DNA of 64,000 bases from Poseidonocella sedimentorum (GCF_900116005.1 NZ_FOYI01000001.1:62001-126000); one strand, 5' to 3'. Shown: positions 18,565-29,467, counted from the stretch's first letter. Notes: generated by a model not told the origin, from the letters alone. Made by a program: numbers and translations.

Positions 18565-20574
18565 ATGACCGAGCTTCGCAAGATCATCATCGACGGCCGC
18601 GAGGCCGAAGTGGATCCAGCCATGACGCTGATCCAGGCTTGCGAGGAGATCGGGGTGGAGATCCCGCGCTTTTGCTATCACGAGCGGCTCTCGATCGCGG
18701 GCAATTGCCGGATGTGCCTCGTGGAGGTGGTGGGCGGCCCGCCCAAGCCCGCGGCCTCCTGTGCGATGCAGGTCAAGGATTTGCGGCCCGGGCCGGAGGG
18801 GCAGCCGCCAGAGGTGCGGACCAACTCGCCGATGGTCAAGAAGGCGCGCGAGGGGGTGATGGAGTTTCTGCTCATCAACCACCCGCTCGATTGCCCGATC
18901 TGCGATCAGGGCGGCGAGTGCGATCTGCAGGATCAGGCCGTGGCCTATGGCGTTGATTTCTCGCGCTACCGCGAGCCGAAGCGGGCGGTGGAGGATCTCG
19001 ATCTCGGCCCGCTGGTCGAGACGCACATGACGCGCTGCATTTCCTGCACCCGCTGCGTGCGCTTCACCACCGAGGTCGCCGGGATCGCCCAGATGGGCCA
19101 GACCGGGCGGGGCGAGGATGCGGAAATCACCAGCTACCTCGGCGAGACGCTCGACAGCAATCTGCAGGGCAACATCATTGATCTGTGCCCGGTGGGCGCG
19201 CTGGTCTCCAAGCCCTATGCCTTCACCGCGCGGCCATGGGAGCTTACCAAGACCGAGAGCATCGACGTGATGGACGCGCTCGGCAGCAATATCCGCGTGG
19301 ACACAAAGGGGCGCGAGGTCATGCGCATCCTGCCGCGCAACCATGACGGCGTGAACGAGGAGTGGATCTCCGACAAGACGCGCTTCGTCTGGGATGGGCT
19401 GCGGCGCCAGCGGCTCGACCGGCCCTACATCCGTGAGGGCGGCAAGCTGCGGCCCGCAAGCTGGGGCGAGGCGCTGGCCGCGGCGGCGGGGGCGATGCGC
19501 GGCAAATCGGTCATGGGGCTGGTGGGCGATCTCGCGCCGGTCGAGGCGGCGTTTGCGCTCAAGGCGCTGGTCGAGGGGCTCGGCGGCGTGGTGGAATGCC
19601 GGACGGATGGGGCGAAGCTGCCGGCCGGTGCGCGGGCAGGCTATGCCGGGACCGCGCGGATCGAGGATATCGACACCGCGCAGCGCATCCTTCTGATCGG
19701 GACCAACCCGCGCGACGAAGCGCCGGTGCTCAATGCGCGCCTCCGCAAGGCCTGGGCCGCCGGGGCGGAGATCACGCTGGTCGGGCCCGCTGCGGATCTG
19801 ACCTACGCATACCATCACGCGGGCGATGACCGCGCGGCGCTTTCGAGCGCGCTTGACGGGTTCGGCGAAGGCGCGCCCGCTCTGATCATCCTCGGGCAGG
19901 GGGCGCTTCGGGGCGCGGATGGCGTGGCCGTCCTTGCCGCGGCCGAGCGCGCCGCCGAGGCCGCGCAGGCGGGGCTGTTGATCCTGCACAGCGCCGCGAG
20001 CCGCGTGGGCGCGATGGACGTCGGCGCGACCAACCCCGATGGCATGGAGGCGCTGCACCGCGCCGAGGTGGTCTATAACCTCGGGGCCGATGAGATCGAG
20101 ATCGCCCCGGGCCCCTTCGTCATCTATCAGGGCAGCCACGGCGACCGCGGCGCGCATCGGGCCGATGTGATCCTGCCCGGCGCGGCCTATACCGAGGAGC
20201 AGGGGCTCTTCGTCAACACCGAGGGCCGCCCGCAACTGGCGCTGCGCGCCGGCTTCGCGCCGGGCGAGGCCAAGGAGAACTGGGCCATTCTGCGCGCTCT
20301 GAGCGGTGAGCTGGGCAGCGCGCTGCCCTACGATTCGCTGGCCGCGCTGCGCCGGTCGCTGATCCGCGCGGTGCCGCATCTGGGCAAGCTCGACGTCGTG
20401 CCCGAAAATCCCCGCCGGGCGGGCACCGAGGCCGGCGAGCTTGGCGCGGGGCCCTTTGCCCCCGCCCTTGCCGATCACTACTTGTCCAACCCGATCGCTC
20501 GCGCAAGCGCGCTCATGGCCGAGCTCAGCGCCACGGCAAAAGCGCGCGCCGAGGCGCCGATCGCCGCCGAATGA
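18565..20574 (+). CDS. nuoG: NADH-quinone oxidoreductase subunit G
   Basis: The 669-aa 75-kDa subunit. N-terminal ferredoxin-like 2Fe-2S site N1b ([20 protein letters not shown] ... SCAMQ), the His-ligated 4Fe-4S site N5 ([17 protein letters not shown]), N4 ([10 protein letters not shown] ... LCPVGAL), then a molybdopterin-oxidoreductase-like domain without cofactor. The shorter, alphaproteobacterial and mitochondrial form is seen, not the roughly 900-aa E. coli form with an extra N7 cluster. The stop overlaps the start of a 60-codon frame. Confidence 0.98.
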   Translation: MTELRKIIIDGREAEVDPAMTLIQACEEIGVEIPRFCYHERLSIAGNCRMCLVEVVGGPPKPAASCAMQVKDLRPGPEGQPPEVRTNSPMVKKAREGVMEFLLINHPLDCPICDQGGECDLQDQAVAYGVDFSRYREPKRAVEDLDLGPLVETHMTRCISCTRCVRFTTEVAGIAQMGQTGRGEDAEITSYLGETLDSNLQGNIIDLCPVGALVSKPYAFTARPWELTKTESIDVMDALGSNIRVDTKGREVMRILPRNHDGVNEEWISDKTRFVWDGLRRQRLDRPYIREGGKLRPASWGEALAAAAGAMRGKSVMGLVGDLAPVEAAFALKALVEGLGGVVECRTDGAKLPAGARAGYAGTARIEDIDTAQRILLIGTNPRDEAPVLNARLRKAWAAGAEITLVGPAADLTYAYHHAGDDRAALSSALDGFGEGAPALIILGQGALRGADGVAVLAAAERAAEAAQAGLLILHSAASRVGAMDVGATNPDGMEALHRAEVVYNLGADEIEIAPGPFVIYQGSHGDRGAHRADVILPGAAYTEEQGLFVNTEGRPQLALRAGFAPGEAKENWAILRALSGELGSALPYDSLAALRRSLIRAVPHLGKLDVVPENPRRAGTEAGELGAGPFAPALADHYLSNPIARASALMAELSATAKARAEAPIAAE

Positions 20575-20753
20575 AACATCGCCCCCGTGCCCCGGCCATC
20601 GGGCCGCTTTGGGCGCGGGGCTTAAAAAGGCTGGAACCCGAAGGCTCAATGCGGTTTACCATGGTGCAAACGGACGCCCACGCGGGGCGCGGTAGCCCGG
20701 TTGCCCGATCCAGGGTCGGACCCAGCGACGCCCGCAGTGTGAGAGACGGATGA
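20571..20753 (+). other. 60-codon ATGA-linked bridge from nuoG to nuoH
   Basis: ATG overlaps the nuoG stop (ATGA) and TGA overlaps the nuoH start (ATGA). The peptide is Arg/Pro/Gly-rich with no recognisable domain or hydrophobic segment. It may be a coupling device or an unrecognised small gene. Confidence 0.4.
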
Positions 20754-21787
20754 CAGAATTCTTTGCCACGCCTTTGGGGATCGGCCTGATCATCGTTGCA
20801 CAGTGCCTCGCGATGCTCGGGTTCGTGATGATCAGCCTGCTCTTTCTGGTCTATGGCGACCGCAAGATCTGGGCCGCGGTCCAGATGCGGCGGGGGCCCA
20901 ATGTGGTGGGGGTCTTCGGGCTTTTGCAATCGGTGGCCGATGCGCTGAAATACGTGGTCAAGGAGGTGGTGATCCCGGCCGGCGCGGACAAGACGGTCTT
21001 CATCCTCGCGCCGCTGACCAGCTTCGTGCTCGCCGTGATCGCCTGGGCGGTGATCCCGTTCAACGAAACCTGGGTCATCTCCAACCTCAACGTCGCCATC
21101 CTCTATGTCTTCGCCGTTTCCTCGCTGGAGGTCTATGGTGTAATCATGGGCGGCTGGGCGTCGAACTCGAAATACCCCTTCCTCGGCTCGTTGCGCTCGG
21201 CGGCGCAGATGATCTCCTACGAGGTCTCGATCGGGCTCATCATCGTCGGCGTCATCCTGTCGTCGGGCTCGATGAATTTCGGCGATATCGTGCGCGCGCA
21301 GGATGGGGCCTACGGGTTCTTCAACTGGTACTGGCTGCCGCATCTGCCGATGGTCGTGCTCTTCTTCATCTCGGCGCTGGCCGAGACCAACCGCCCGCCG
21401 TTCGATCTGCCGGAGGCCGAATCCGAGCTCGTCGCGGGCTATCAGGTGGAATACAGCGCCACGCCCTTCCTGCTCTTCATGGCTGGCGAATACATCGCGA
21501 TTTTCCTGATGTGCGCGCTGATCACGCTGCTGTTCTTCGGCGGCTGGCTTTCGCCGATCCCCGGCCTGCCCGATGGCGCGTTGTGGATGCTGCTCAAGAT
21601 GGGCTGCTTCTTCTTCCTCTTCGCGATGGTCAAGGCGATCACCCCGCGCTATCGCTATGACCAGCTCATGCGCATCGGCTGGAAGGTCTTCCTGCCGCTG
21701 AGCCTCGCCTGGGTCGTCTTCGTGGCCTTTGCCGCGCGGTTCGATTGGTTCTGGGGCGCCTATGTGCGCGTCGCCGGGGGAGGGTGA
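20750..21787 (+). CDS. nuoH: NADH-quinone oxidoreductase subunit H
   Basis: The 345-aa membrane subunit (ND1) that forms the entry of the quinone chamber. Signatures: [15 protein letters not shown] and [19 protein letters not shown], with eight or so membrane helices. GAGAGACGG precedes the ATG. Length is normal. Confidence 0.98.
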   Translation: MTEFFATPLGIGLIIVAQCLAMLGFVMISLLFLVYGDRKIWAAVQMRRGPNVVGVFGLLQSVADALKYVVKEVVIPAGADKTVFILAPLTSFVLAVIAWAVIPFNETWVISNLNVAILYVFAVSSLEVYGVIMGGWASNSKYPFLGSLRSAAQMISYEVSIGLIIVGVILSSGSMNFGDIVRAQDGAYGFFNWYWLPHLPMVVLFFISALAETNRPPFDLPEAESELVAGYQVEYSATPFLLFMAGEYIAIFLMCALITLLFFGGWLSPIPGLPDGALWMLLKMGCFFFLFAMVKAITPRYRYDQLMRIGWKVFLPLSLAWVVFVAFAARFDWFWGAYVRVAGGG

Positions 21788-21797
21788 GCGATGAGAC

Positions 21798-21814
21798 GTA
21801 AACGATTTGTTTAC
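21798..21814 (+). repeat. Inverted repeat after nuoH
   Basis: GTAAAC-N5-GTTTAC in the 168-bp gap between nuoH and the exported protein gene. A second inverted repeat, CGACA-N5-TGTCG, lies about 40 nt further on. A protein-binding or RNA role is possible but not shown. Confidence 0.35.
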
Positions 21815-21955
21815 CAAGCAACTGTTTCTCCCCGCGCCGAATTTTGGTCAGGTTCCGGCGACAATCACTGTCGGCGCGGGCCCGGGGCGGCATGTTCCAA
21901 CCAAGGTCCTCGCAAGTCATTTGCGGCCCCTCCCGGAGGCGAAAGGAATTGGATC

Positions 21956-22366
21956 ATGACATTTGAACGGTTTATCGCGAGCGCGGCATGTGCCGCCTGC
22001 CTGGGCTTTGTCGCTGCGGCGCCCGCGGGCGCGGCGGATCTGAGTTGCGACGCGGCGAAACTGCGGCTTGTGGATGAGATGGAGCGCAACGGCTACGAGG
22101 CCACCCACGGCATCGCGCCGCGAGACGTGGTCGAGGACGAGGCCAATCGCTGGTCCCTCGCTGTGGCGACCTATGTAAGCGCCTCCATGGCGATGCAGCA
22201 GGGGCGGGGCACGGCGCAGACGGCCGAGTGGGTCGTTGTGGGCGACAGGCTCGCCGATTGCTGGTCGTCGGGGGCGCCGGATCAGGCGACGGTCGACAAG
22301 TTCAACAGCCTCTTCACCTCTGAAGTCCGCAGCGACTTGCTGCGCCGCGCGGAGGCGCTGAGATGA
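21956..22366 (+). CDS. Small exported protein in nuo cluster (unknown)
   Basis: I do not recognise this 136-aa protein. A signal peptide ([19 protein letters not shown] ... AGAAD) is followed by a mostly helical mature part with two cysteines (LSCDAAK and RLADCWSS) that could form a disulphide. GGAGG and AAGGA precede ATG 21956. The frame is open to an ATG 3 nt after nuoH (21791), but those 55 residues look non-coding. Like the DUF5333 gene, it pairs an exported product with a long upstream gap. Confidence 0.7.
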   Translation: MTFERFIASAACAACLGFVAAAPAGAADLSCDAAKLRLVDEMERNGYEATHGIAPRDVVEDEANRWSLAVATYVSASMAMQQGRGTAQTAEWVVVGDRLADCWSSGAPDQATVDKFNSLFTSEVRSDLLRRAEALR

Positions 22367-22392
22367 CCTTGATGAGGACGGCAGGCCCATGA
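22363..22392 (+). other. 9-codon ATGA-linked bridge to nuoI
   Basis: ATG overlaps the stop of the exported protein gene and TGA overlaps the nuoI ATG, both as ATGA. It would encode MTLMRTAGP. Confidence 0.45.
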
Positions 22393-22883
22393 CCCAGATC
22401 GATATTACGCGGGCGGCGAAATACTTCCTTCTGGCGGATTTCCTGCAAGGGTTGCGGCTGGGGCTCAAGTATTTCTTCGCGCCCAAGGCGACGTTGAACT
22501 ATCCCCACGAGAAGGGCCCGCTCAGCCCGCGATTCCGGGGCGAACACGCGCTGCGCCGCTATCCCAATGGCGAGGAACGCTGCATCGCCTGCAAGCTCTG
22601 CGAGGCGATCTGTCCGGCGCAGGCGATCACGATCGACGCCGAGCCGCGCGACGACGGATCGCGCCGGACCACGCGCTACGATATCGACATGACGAAGTGC
22701 ATCTACTGCGGCTTCTGCCAGGAGGCCTGCCCGGTGGATGCGATCGTCGAAGGGCCGAATTTCGAATTCGCCACCGAAACGCGCGAGGAACTCTATTACG
22801 ACAAGGACAAGCTGCTGGCCAACGGCGACCGCTGGGAGGCGGAGATCGCGCGAAACCTCGAAATGGATGCACCCTACCGATGA
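22389..22883 (+). CDS. nuoI: NADH-quinone oxidoreductase subunit I
   Basis: The 164-aa 23-kDa (TYKY) subunit with two 4Fe-4S clusters N6a and N6b. Both ferredoxin motifs are intact: [16 protein letters not shown] and [16 protein letters not shown]. The N-terminal helix runs along the membrane. The stop overlaps the next ATG as ATGA. Confidence 0.98.
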   Translation: MTQIDITRAAKYFLLADFLQGLRLGLKYFFAPKATLNYPHEKGPLSPRFRGEHALRRYPNGEERCIACKLCEAICPAQAITIDAEPRDDGSRRTTRYDIDMTKCIYCGFCQEACPVDAIVEGPNFEFATETREELYYDKDKLLANGDRWEAEIARNLEMDAPYR

Positions 22884-23293
22884 GCGACACGCGGACCCCC
22901 TTCGAGATCATGATGGATCAGGCACAGGAACTGGCCCGGAATTTCAACCCGGCGCTGGAGAGCTTTGATCCCAAGGGCTTCGAGAAGCTCTGGCCGACCA
23001 TGCCCAAGGACGCGATGGAATTCTGGTTCGGCAAAGGGATGCGGAAGGAGGGGCTCGACGCGCGCACGCGGCTGCTGCTGACCATCGCGGGGCTGACGAT
23101 GCAGGGCGCGCAGGCCGAGGCGCCCTTTCGCCTGACAGTGCGCCACGCGATCGAGGCCGGGGCGACGCCCGAAGAGATCGCCGAAACCATCGCGCAGATG
23201 TCCATCTTCGCGGGCATCCCGGCCATGAGCCGCGCGATGGAACTCGCGCGCGACGTGTTTCCGGACGGCGCCGGGGAGGAGGGCGAGGAATGA
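22880..23293 (+). CDS. Carboxymuconolactone decarboxylase (CMD/AhpD-like) family protein without cysteine
   Basis: A 137-aa helical protein with the CMD core ([18 protein letters not shown], then [20 protein letters not shown] and a final helix). There is no cysteine at all, so the CxxC peroxidase site of AhpD is missing and the protein is unlikely to be a peroxidase. It is locked in the operon by ATGA overlaps with nuoI and nuoJ. Non-catalytic or decarboxylase-like roles remain open. Confidence 0.8.
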   Translation: MSDTRTPFEIMMDQAQELARNFNPALESFDPKGFEKLWPTMPKDAMEFWFGKGMRKEGLDARTRLLLTIAGLTMQGAQAEAPFRLTVRHAIEAGATPEEIAETIAQMSIFAGIPAMSRAMELARDVFPDGAGEEGEE

Positions 23294-23892
23294 CGGTCTT
23301 TGCCTTCTACCTCTTCGCGCTCGGCGTGGTTGCGGGCGGGCTTTTCACGGTGATCAGCCGTCACCCGGTTCATTCGGTGCTCTGGCTCATCCTCTCCTTT
23401 CTGAGCGCGGCGGGGCTCTTTGTTCTGCTCGGGGCCGAGTTCGTGGCGATGCTTCTGGTCATCGTCTACGTGGGCGCGGTCGCGGTGCTGTTCCTGTTCG
23501 TGGTGATGATGCTGGATGTGGATTTCGCCGAGCTGCGCGCCGAAATGGCCAAATCGCTGCCGCTGGCTTTGCTCATCGGCGTGGTGATTCTGATGCAGCT
23601 GGGTTTTGCCTTCGGCGCCTGGGAAGCGGCGGAGACGCAGCAGGCGGCGCGCGCCGCACCGGTGCCAGAGGGGGTGCACAACACCCAGGCGCTCGGATTG
23701 CTTCTCTATGACCGGTACCTGCTGCTTTTCCAACTGGCCGGGCTGATCCTCCTGGTGGCGATGATCGGCGCCATCGTGCTGACCCTGCGCCACCGGCAGG
23801 ATGTGAAACGGCAAGACGTCCTCGCCCAAATGTACCGCGATCCGAGCTCCGCGCTTCAGCTTCGCGATGTAGAACCGGGGCAGGGGCTATGA
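23290..23892 (+). CDS. nuoJ: NADH-quinone oxidoreductase subunit J
   Basis: The 200-aa membrane subunit (ND6) with five helices; the pi-bulge helix region [20 protein letters not shown] is typical. ATGA overlap with the upstream gene. Two palindromes start 3 nt after its stop. Confidence 0.96.
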   Translation: MTVFAFYLFALGVVAGGLFTVISRHPVHSVLWLILSFLSAAGLFVLLGAEFVAMLLVIVYVGAVAVLFLFVVMMLDVDFAELRAEMAKSLPLALLIGVVILMQLGFAFGAWEAAETQQAARAAPVPEGVHNTQALGLLLYDRYLLLFQLAGLILLVAMIGAIVLTLRHRQDVKRQDVLAQMYRDPSSALQLRDVEPGQGL

Positions 23893-23978
23893 GGCGGAAT
23901 TTGATCAATCAAATTCCGGCACGTTTTCCGATAGATCGGAAAACGGCTACGGGACCCAAAGGCGGGGCGAGGATATGA
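23889..23978 (+). other. 29-codon ATGA-linked bridge from nuoJ to nuoK
   Basis: ATG overlaps the nuoJ stop and TGA (23976-23978) overlaps the nuoK ATG (23975), both as ATGA. It reads through the twin palindromes. The peptide is basic and probably not functional. Confidence 0.45.
23895..23945 (+). repeat. Twin perfect palindromes between nuoJ and nuoK
   Basis: First: CGGAATTTGAT - CA - ATCAAATTCCG (23895-23918). Second: CGTTTTCCGAT - AG - ATCGGAAAACG (23922-23945). Both have 11-bp perfect arms and 2-nt centres, and 3 nt separate them. No T-run follows, so a plain terminator is unlikely; mRNA processing or stability hairpins, or a REP-like element, are possible. Confidence 0.9.
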
Positions 23979-24280
23979 TCGGGCTGGGGCATTATCTGAC
24001 CGTCGCGGCGCTGCTCTTCGTGATCGGCGTCTTCGGGCTGTTCCTGAACCGCAAGAACGTGATCATCCTGCTCATGTCGATCGAGCTCATGCTGCTGTCG
24101 GTCAACATCAACCTTGTGGCCTTTTCCGCCTTTTCCGGCGATCTGGTGGGGCAGGTCTTCACGCTTTTCGTGCTGACCGTCGCCGCCGCCGAGGCGGCGA
24201 TTGGCCTCGCGATCCTCGTGTGTTTCTACCGCAACCGCGGCACCATCGCGGTGGATGATGTCAATGTGATGAAGGGCTGA
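23975..24280 (+). CDS. nuoK: NADH-quinone oxidoreductase subunit K
   Basis: The 101-aa membrane subunit (ND4L) with three helices and the conserved motif [17 protein letters not shown], whose Glu lies in the proton path. GAGG sits just upstream of the ATG. Confidence 0.97.
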   Translation: MIGLGHYLTVAALLFVIGVFGLFLNRKNVIILLMSIELMLLSVNINLVAFSAFSGDLVGQVFTLFVLTVAAAEAAIGLAILVCFYRNRGTIAVDDVNVMKG

Positions 24281-24283
24281 CGG

Positions 24284-26395
24284 GTGGAGCAGATCATCCT
24301 TTTCGCGCCACTCCTCGGCGCCCTGATCGGTGGGTTCGGCTGGAAGACCATCGGCGAGGCGGGGGCCATGTGGGTCACCACCGGGCTTCTGTTTCTTTCG
24401 GCCTTGCTGAGCTGGATCGTCTTTCTGGGGTTTGACGGCCAAACCCAACAGATCCACCTGCTCGACTGGATCCAATCGGGCACGCTCGACACCTCCTGGG
24501 CCATCCGCCTCGACCGGCTCACCGCGATCATGCTCGTCGTGATCACCACTGTCTCGGCGCTCGTCCATCTCTACAGTTTCGGCTACATGGCCGGTGATCC
24601 GCAGTGGCGCGAGGGCGAGGTCTACCGCCCGCGGTTCTTCGCCTATCTGTCCTTCTTCACCTTTGCCATGCTGATGCTGGTCACCGCCGACAACCTCGTG
24701 CAGATGTTCTTCGGCTGGGAAGGGGTGGGCGTCGCCTCCTACCTCCTGATCGGGTTCTACTGGCGCAAACCTTCGGCCAATGGCGCGGCGATCAAGGCCT
24801 TTGTCGTCAACCGGGTGGGTGATTTCGGCTTCGCGCTCGGGATCTTCGCGCTCTTTTTCCTCGTGGACAGCGTCAATCTCGATGACATCTTCGCCGCAGG
24901 CCCTGCTCTTGCCGAGACCGACTTGCGGTTCCTGTGGCGCGATTGGGTGGCGGTGGAGGTGATCGCGGTCCTGCTTTTCATCGGCGCGATGGGCAAATCG
25001 GCGCAGCTGTTCTTGCACACCTGGCTCCCCGACGCGATGGAGGGCCCGACGCCGGTCTCGGCGCTCATCCACGCCGCGACCATGGTCACCGCCGGTGTTT
25101 TCCTCGTCTGCCGGATGTCGCCCCTGATGGAATACGCGCCCGCCGCCACCGGGTTCATCACCCTGATCGGCGCCACGACCGCGTTCTTCGCCGCCACTGT
25201 CGGCCTTGTGCAGAACGACATCAAGCGCGTCATCGCCTATTCGACCTGCTCGCAGCTTGGCTACATGTTCGTGGCCGCCGGCGTGGGCGTTTATTCGGTG
25301 GCGATGTTCCACCTCTTTACCCACGCGTTCTTCAAGGCGATGCTCTTTCTCGGGGCAGGTTCGGTGATCCACGCGATGCACCATGAACAGGACATGCGCA
25401 ACTACGGCGGGCTGCGCCGGAAGATCCCCTATACGTTCTGGGCCATGCTGATCGGCACGCTGGCGATCACCGGGGTCGGCATCCCGCTCACTCACATCGG
25501 CTTTGCCGGCTTCCTGTCCAAGGACGCGGTCATCGAGAGCGCCTGGGCGGGGACGAGCGGCGGCTATGCCTTCTGGATGCTGGTGATCGCGGCGCTTTTC
25601 ACCTCGTTCTACTCCTGGCGGCTCATGTTCCTGACCTTCTGGGGCAAGCCGCGCGGCGACAAACAGACCCACAAACACGCCCATGAGAGCCCCATGGTCA
25701 TGCTCGTCCCGCTCGGCGTGCTCGCGCTCGGGGCGGTGTTCTCGGGCATGATCTGGTACGGCAGCTTTTTTGGCGAGCACGCGCAGGTGAACCGGTTCTT
25801 CGGCATCCCGGACGCCCATGCCGAAGCGGCGGAGGCGGGCCATGCTGATGCGGAGGATCACGCTGGCGCAGAGACGGGCGCAGAGGTAAGCGCAGAGACT
25901 GGCGCGGAAACCGAGCCTCACGCCGTGCCCCAGGGCTACGCCCCCGAAGGCGCGATCTTCATGGCCCCCGACAACCACGTGCTGGACGACGCGCACCACG
26001 CGCCCAAATGGGTCAAGCTCAGCCCCTTCATCGCCATGGTTCTGGGCTTCCTCGTGGCGGTCTGGTTCTACATCCTCAATCCCAAGCTGCCCAAGCTCGT
26101 GGCCCAGAGCCAGCGCCCGCTCTACTATTTCCTGCTCAACAAGTGGTATTTCGACGAGCTCTACGGGTTTCTCTTCGTCCGGCCCGCCTATGCGCTCGGC
26201 CGCCTCTTCTGGAAACAGGGCGACGGCGCGCTGATCAACGGCGCGATCAACGGGCTGGCGATGGGGATCATCCCCTTCTTCACCCGCCTCGCGGGGCGCG
26301 CGCAATCGGGCTACATCTTCACCTATGTCTTCTGGATGGTGGTCGGGATCGCGGTGCTGATCACCTGGATGAGCCTTGCCGGAGGGGACCGGTAG
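24284..26395 (+). CDS. nuoL: NADH-quinone oxidoreductase subunit L
   Basis: The 703-aa antiporter-like proton-pumping subunit (ND5) at the end of the membrane arm. The start is GTG, 3 nt after nuoK. The antiporter core shows [39 protein letters not shown] and [15 protein letters not shown]; the lateral helix is C-terminal. About residues 510-565 form an Ala/Glu/His-rich low-complexity loop ([18 protein letters not shown] ...) not present in E. coli NuoL, which explains the extra length. Confidence 0.98.
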   Translation: MEQIILFAPLLGALIGGFGWKTIGEAGAMWVTTGLLFLSALLSWIVFLGFDGQTQQIHLLDWIQSGTLDTSWAIRLDRLTAIMLVVITTVSALVHLYSFGYMAGDPQWREGEVYRPRFFAYLSFFTFAMLMLVTADNLVQMFFGWEGVGVASYLLIGFYWRKPSANGAAIKAFVVNRVGDFGFALGIFALFFLVDSVNLDDIFAAGPALAETDLRFLWRDWVAVEVIAVLLFIGAMGKSAQLFLHTWLPDAMEGPTPVSALIHAATMVTAGVFLVCRMSPLMEYAPAATGFITLIGATTAFFAATVGLVQNDIKRVIAYSTCSQLGYMFVAAGVGVYSVAMFHLFTHAFFKAMLFLGAGSVIHAMHHEQDMRNYGGLRRKIPYTFWAMLIGTLAITGVGIPLTHIGFAGFLSKDAVIESAWAGTSGGYAFWMLVIAALFTSFYSWRLMFLTFWGKPRGDKQTHKHAHESPMVMLVPLGVLALGAVFSGMIWYGSFFGEHAQVNRFFGIPDAHAEAAEAGHADAEDHAGAETGAEVSAETGAETEPHAVPQGYAPEGAIFMAPDNHVLDDAHHAPKWVKLSPFIAMVLGFLVAVWFYILNPKLPKLVAQSQRPLYYFLLNKWYFDELYGFLFVRPAYALGRLFWKQGDGALINGAINGLAMGIIPFFTRLAGRAQSGYIFTYVFWMVVGIAVLITWMSLAGGDR

Positions 26396-27955
26396 ATGGA
26401 CAACCTGCTCTCCATCGTGACCTTCATGCCCGCGCTCGCGGCGCTGATCCTGCTGGTGTTTCTGCGCGGTGATGACGAAGAGGCGCAGCGCAACGCCAAG
26501 TGGCTCGGGCTCATCGCCACCGGCTCGACGTTCCTCGTCTCGCTATTCATCCTCGCGCAGTTCGACCCCAAAGACACCGGCTTCCAGATGGTCGACGAGG
26601 GCGCGTGGATCCTCGGGCTGAGCTACCGCCTCGGCGTCGACGGGATCTCAGTCCTCTTCGTGATGCTGACCACCTTCATGATGCCGCTGACCATCGCGGC
26701 GAGCTGGTCGATCGACACGCGGGTCAAGGAATACATGGCCGCCTTCCTGATCCTCGAGACGCTGATGCTCGGGGTTTTCATGGCGCTGGACCTGGTGCTC
26801 TTCTACCTCTTCTTCGAAGCCGGGCTCATTCCGATGTTCCTGATCATCGGGATCTGGGGCGGCAAGGAGCGGGTCTACGCCGCGTTCAAGTTCTTCCTCT
26901 ATACCTTCCTCGGCTCGGTGCTGATGCTCGTTGCGATGGTGGGCATGTACGTGGAAACCGGCACGACCTGCATCGCGGCCTGCGGCGAGGGTGTCTCGCT
27001 CATGAGCCACAGTTTCAGCCACGCGCCGATGGAGGTCCTCGGCGTGACCGTCGTCGGCGGGCTGCAAACGCTCATGTTCCTCGCCTTCTTCGCGAGCTTT
27101 GCGGTGAAGATGCCGATGTGGCCGGTGCACACCTGGCTGCCCGATGCCCACGTGCAGGCCCCGACGGCGGGCTCGGTTGTCCTCGCGGCGATCCTGCTGA
27201 AAATGGGCGGCTATGGCTTCCTGCGCTTTTCGCTGCCGATGTTCCCTGTGGGGGCGGACCTTCTGGCGCCGCTGGTCTTCTGGCTCTCGGCCATCGCCAT
27301 CGTCTACACCTCGCTCGTCGCGCTCGTGCAGGAGGACATGAAGAAGCTCATCGCCTATTCGTCCGTCGCGCACATGGGCTATGTCACGCTCGGGATCTTC
27401 GCGGTGAACCAACAGGGGATCGACGGCGCGATCTTTCAGATGCTGAGCCACGGGTTCATCTCCGGGGCGCTCTTTCTTTGCGTCGGCGTGGTCTATGACC
27501 GGATGCACACGCGCGAGATCCGGGCCTATGGCGGGCTGGTCAACCGCATGCCGGCCTATGCGCTGGTCTTCATGTTCTTCACCATGGCCAACGTGGGCCT
27601 GCCGGGCACCTCGGGGTTCATCGGCGAATTCCTCACATTGGTGGGGATCTTTCAGGTCAACACCTGGGTCGCCGCCGTGGCGACCTCTGGCGTCATCCTC
27701 TCGGCGGCCTATGCGCTCTGGCTCTACCGCCGGGTGGTGTTTGGCGATCTGATCAAGGAAAGCCTCAAGACGATCCGCGACATCTCGGACCGCGAGCGCG
27801 CGATCTTCACGCCGCTGGTGGTCATGACGTTGCTGCTCGGGGTCTACCCGAGCCTTGTGACGGATATCATCGGCGCGTCGGTCAGCGCGCTGATCGCGGA
27901 GTATCAGACCGCGCTGGCCGCCGCTGCGGACGCGGTCGTCGTGGTTGCCGAGTGA
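26396..27955 (+). CDS. nuoM: NADH-quinone oxidoreductase subunit M
   Basis: The 519-aa antiporter-like subunit (ND4). The ATG follows the nuoL stop without a gap. Motifs: [20 protein letters not shown] with the key Glu, [20 protein letters not shown] and [18 protein letters not shown]. Length is normal. Confidence 0.98.
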   Translation: MDNLLSIVTFMPALAALILLVFLRGDDEEAQRNAKWLGLIATGSTFLVSLFILAQFDPKDTGFQMVDEGAWILGLSYRLGVDGISVLFVMLTTFMMPLTIAASWSIDTRVKEYMAAFLILETLMLGVFMALDLVLFYLFFEAGLIPMFLIIGIWGGKERVYAAFKFFLYTFLGSVLMLVAMVGMYVETGTTCIAACGEGVSLMSHSFSHAPMEVLGVTVVGGLQTLMFLAFFASFAVKMPMWPVHTWLPDAHVQAPTAGSVVLAAILLKMGGYGFLRFSLPMFPVGADLLAPLVFWLSAIAIVYTSLVALVQEDMKKLIAYSSVAHMGYVTLGIFAVNQQGIDGAIFQMLSHGFISGALFLCVGVVYDRMHTREIRAYGGLVNRMPAYALVFMFFTMANVGLPGTSGFIGEFLTLVGIFQVNTWVAAVATSGVILSAAYALWLYRRVVFGDLIKESLKTIRDISDRERAIFTPLVVMTLLLGVYPSLVTDIIGASVSALIAEYQTALAAAADAVVVVAE

Positions 27956-27965
27956 GGATGCGCAG

Positions 27966-29405
27966 ATGATTTCCACCGATCTCACCCTCCTCGCCCCGGA
28001 AATCGCGCTGTCGCTGCTGGCGATGCTGGGCCTTCTGGGCGCGGTCTACACCGGGCAGGACAGGCGCGCGGGGGCGCTCCTCTGGGGCACCGTTGCGGCC
28101 TTCGTGATCGTCGCGCTCTGGATCGGGATCGACGGGCGCGGCAGCCGCACCGGGTTTGGCGGTATGATCACCGACGACGCCTTCGCGCGCTTTGCCAAGA
28201 TCGCGATCCTGCTCTCGGCGGCGGCGGTTCTGGCCATGAGCAAGGCCTACATGCAGGAGCGCGACATCCTGCGCTTCGAGTACCCGGTGCTGATCATGCT
28301 CGCGGTGGTCGGCATGATGATCATGGTCAGCGCGGGCGATCTGATCGCGCTCTACATGGGGCTCGAGCTGCAATCTCTGGCGCTCTACGTAGTCGCGGCG
28401 CTGCGGCGCGACAGTGTGAAATCGACCGAGGCGGGGCTCAAGTATTTCGTGCTCGGCGCGCTCTCGTCGGGCCTTCTGCTCTACGGTGCCTCGCTCACCT
28501 ATGGCTACGCGGGCACGACGCTGTTTTCCGGCATCATCGACGCGGCGGGCGAGGGGCCCCTGTCGCTCGGGCTGCTCTTCGGGCTGGTTTTCATCATCGC
28601 GGGGTTGGCTTTCAAAGTCTCGGCGGTGCCCTTCCACATGTGGACGCCGGATGTCTACGAAGGCGCGCCGACGCCGATCACCGCGCTTTTTGCCACCGCG
28701 CCCAAGATCGCCGCGATGGCGCTGCTTGCGCGGGTGCTGCACGACGGGTTCGGGCAGGCGGGCGCCGATTGGGGGCAGGTCGTGGCGCTGCTCTCGGTGC
28801 TGTCGATGTTCCTCGGGGCGGTGGCCGCGATCGGGCAGAGCAACATCAAGCGCCTGCTGGCCTATTCCTCGATCGCGCATATGGGCTACGCGCTGATGGG
28901 GCTGGCGGCGGGCACGGCGGTCGGCGTGCAGGCGATGCTGCTCTACATGGTGATCTACGTGATCATGAGCGTCGGCACATTTGCCTTCGTTCTGGCGATG
29001 GAACGCGACGGACAGCCGGTTACGGATATCGACGCGCTCAACATGTATGCCAAGGCCCATCCGGGGCGGGCGATGGCGCTGCTTGCGCTGCTGTTCAGCC
29101 TCGCGGGCGTGCCGCCGTTCCTTGGGTTCTTCGCCAAGCTCGAAGTCTTGCGCGCGGCCTATGACGCGGGGCTGGTCTGGCTGGCGCTGGCGGGGGTGAT
29201 CGCCTCGGTGATCGGGGCGTTCTACTATTTGCGCGTCGTCTACTACATGTATTTCGGCGAGGCGCGGGAGCCGATTTCCGCGCGTGCTTCGCCTGTCCTT
29301 CTGGGGTTTCTCGGTGTAAGTGCGCTTGTAACGGTCCTGGGTGCGGTCTCGTTGCTCGGGGTGGATCTTGCGGCGGCGCGCGCGGCGGCGGCCTTGGTCC
29401 AGTAG
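27966..29405 (+). CDS. nuoN: NADH-quinone oxidoreductase subunit N
   Basis: The 479-aa antiporter-like subunit (ND2), last gene of the operon. Motifs: [37 protein letters not shown] and [22 protein letters not shown] 27966 follows GAGGA; a TTG frame from 27945 is an overlap artefact. Repeat copy B lies in the 69-bp gap after it. Confidence 0.98.
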   Translation: MISTDLTLLAPEIALSLLAMLGLLGAVYTGQDRRAGALLWGTVAAFVIVALWIGIDGRGSRTGFGGMITDDAFARFAKIAILLSAAAVLAMSKAYMQERDILRFEYPVLIMLAVVGMMIMVSAGDLIALYMGLELQSLALYVVAALRRDSVKSTEAGLKYFVLGALSSGLLLYGASLTYGYAGTTLFSGIIDAAGEGPLSLGLLFGLVFIIAGLAFKVSAVPFHMWTPDVYEGAPTPITALFATAPKIAAMALLARVLHDGFGQAGADWGQVVALLSVLSMFLGAVAAIGQSNIKRLLAYSSIAHMGYALMGLAAGTAVGVQAMLLYMVIYVIMSVGTFAFVLAMERDGQPVTDIDALNMYAKAHPGRAMALLALLFSLAGVPPFLGFFAKLEVLRAAYDAGLVWLALAGVIASVIGAFYYLRVVYYMYFGEAREPISARASPVLLGFLGVSALVTVLGAVSLLGVDLAAARAAAALVQ

Positions 29406-29430
29406 CCCGGCGGCGCGCGGGCCCGGGGGC

Positions 29431-29467
29431 GGGAGCCTCCGGCGGGAGTATTTGGAAAGAGAAGAAG
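29431..29467 (-). repeat. Dispersed intergenic repeat, copy B
   Basis: On the minus strand it reads CTTCTTCTCTTTCCAAATAC then TCCCGCCGGAGGCTCCC, 36 of 37 bases like copy A. Read on the plus strand, its purine-rich end (GGAAAGAGAAGAAG) lies directly before the birA start. Confidence 0.85.

Noticed and set aside
21791-21955. N-terminal extension of the exported protein after nuoH
   Set aside because: Same reason: it would place 55 atypical residues before a clear signal peptide whose ATG has GGAGG upstream.
23902-23913. TTGAT-CA-ATCAA in the first nuoJ-nuoK palindrome as an Fnr box
   Set aside because: The half-sites are 2 nt apart instead of the 4 nt that Fnr needs, and the palindrome extends further in both directions.
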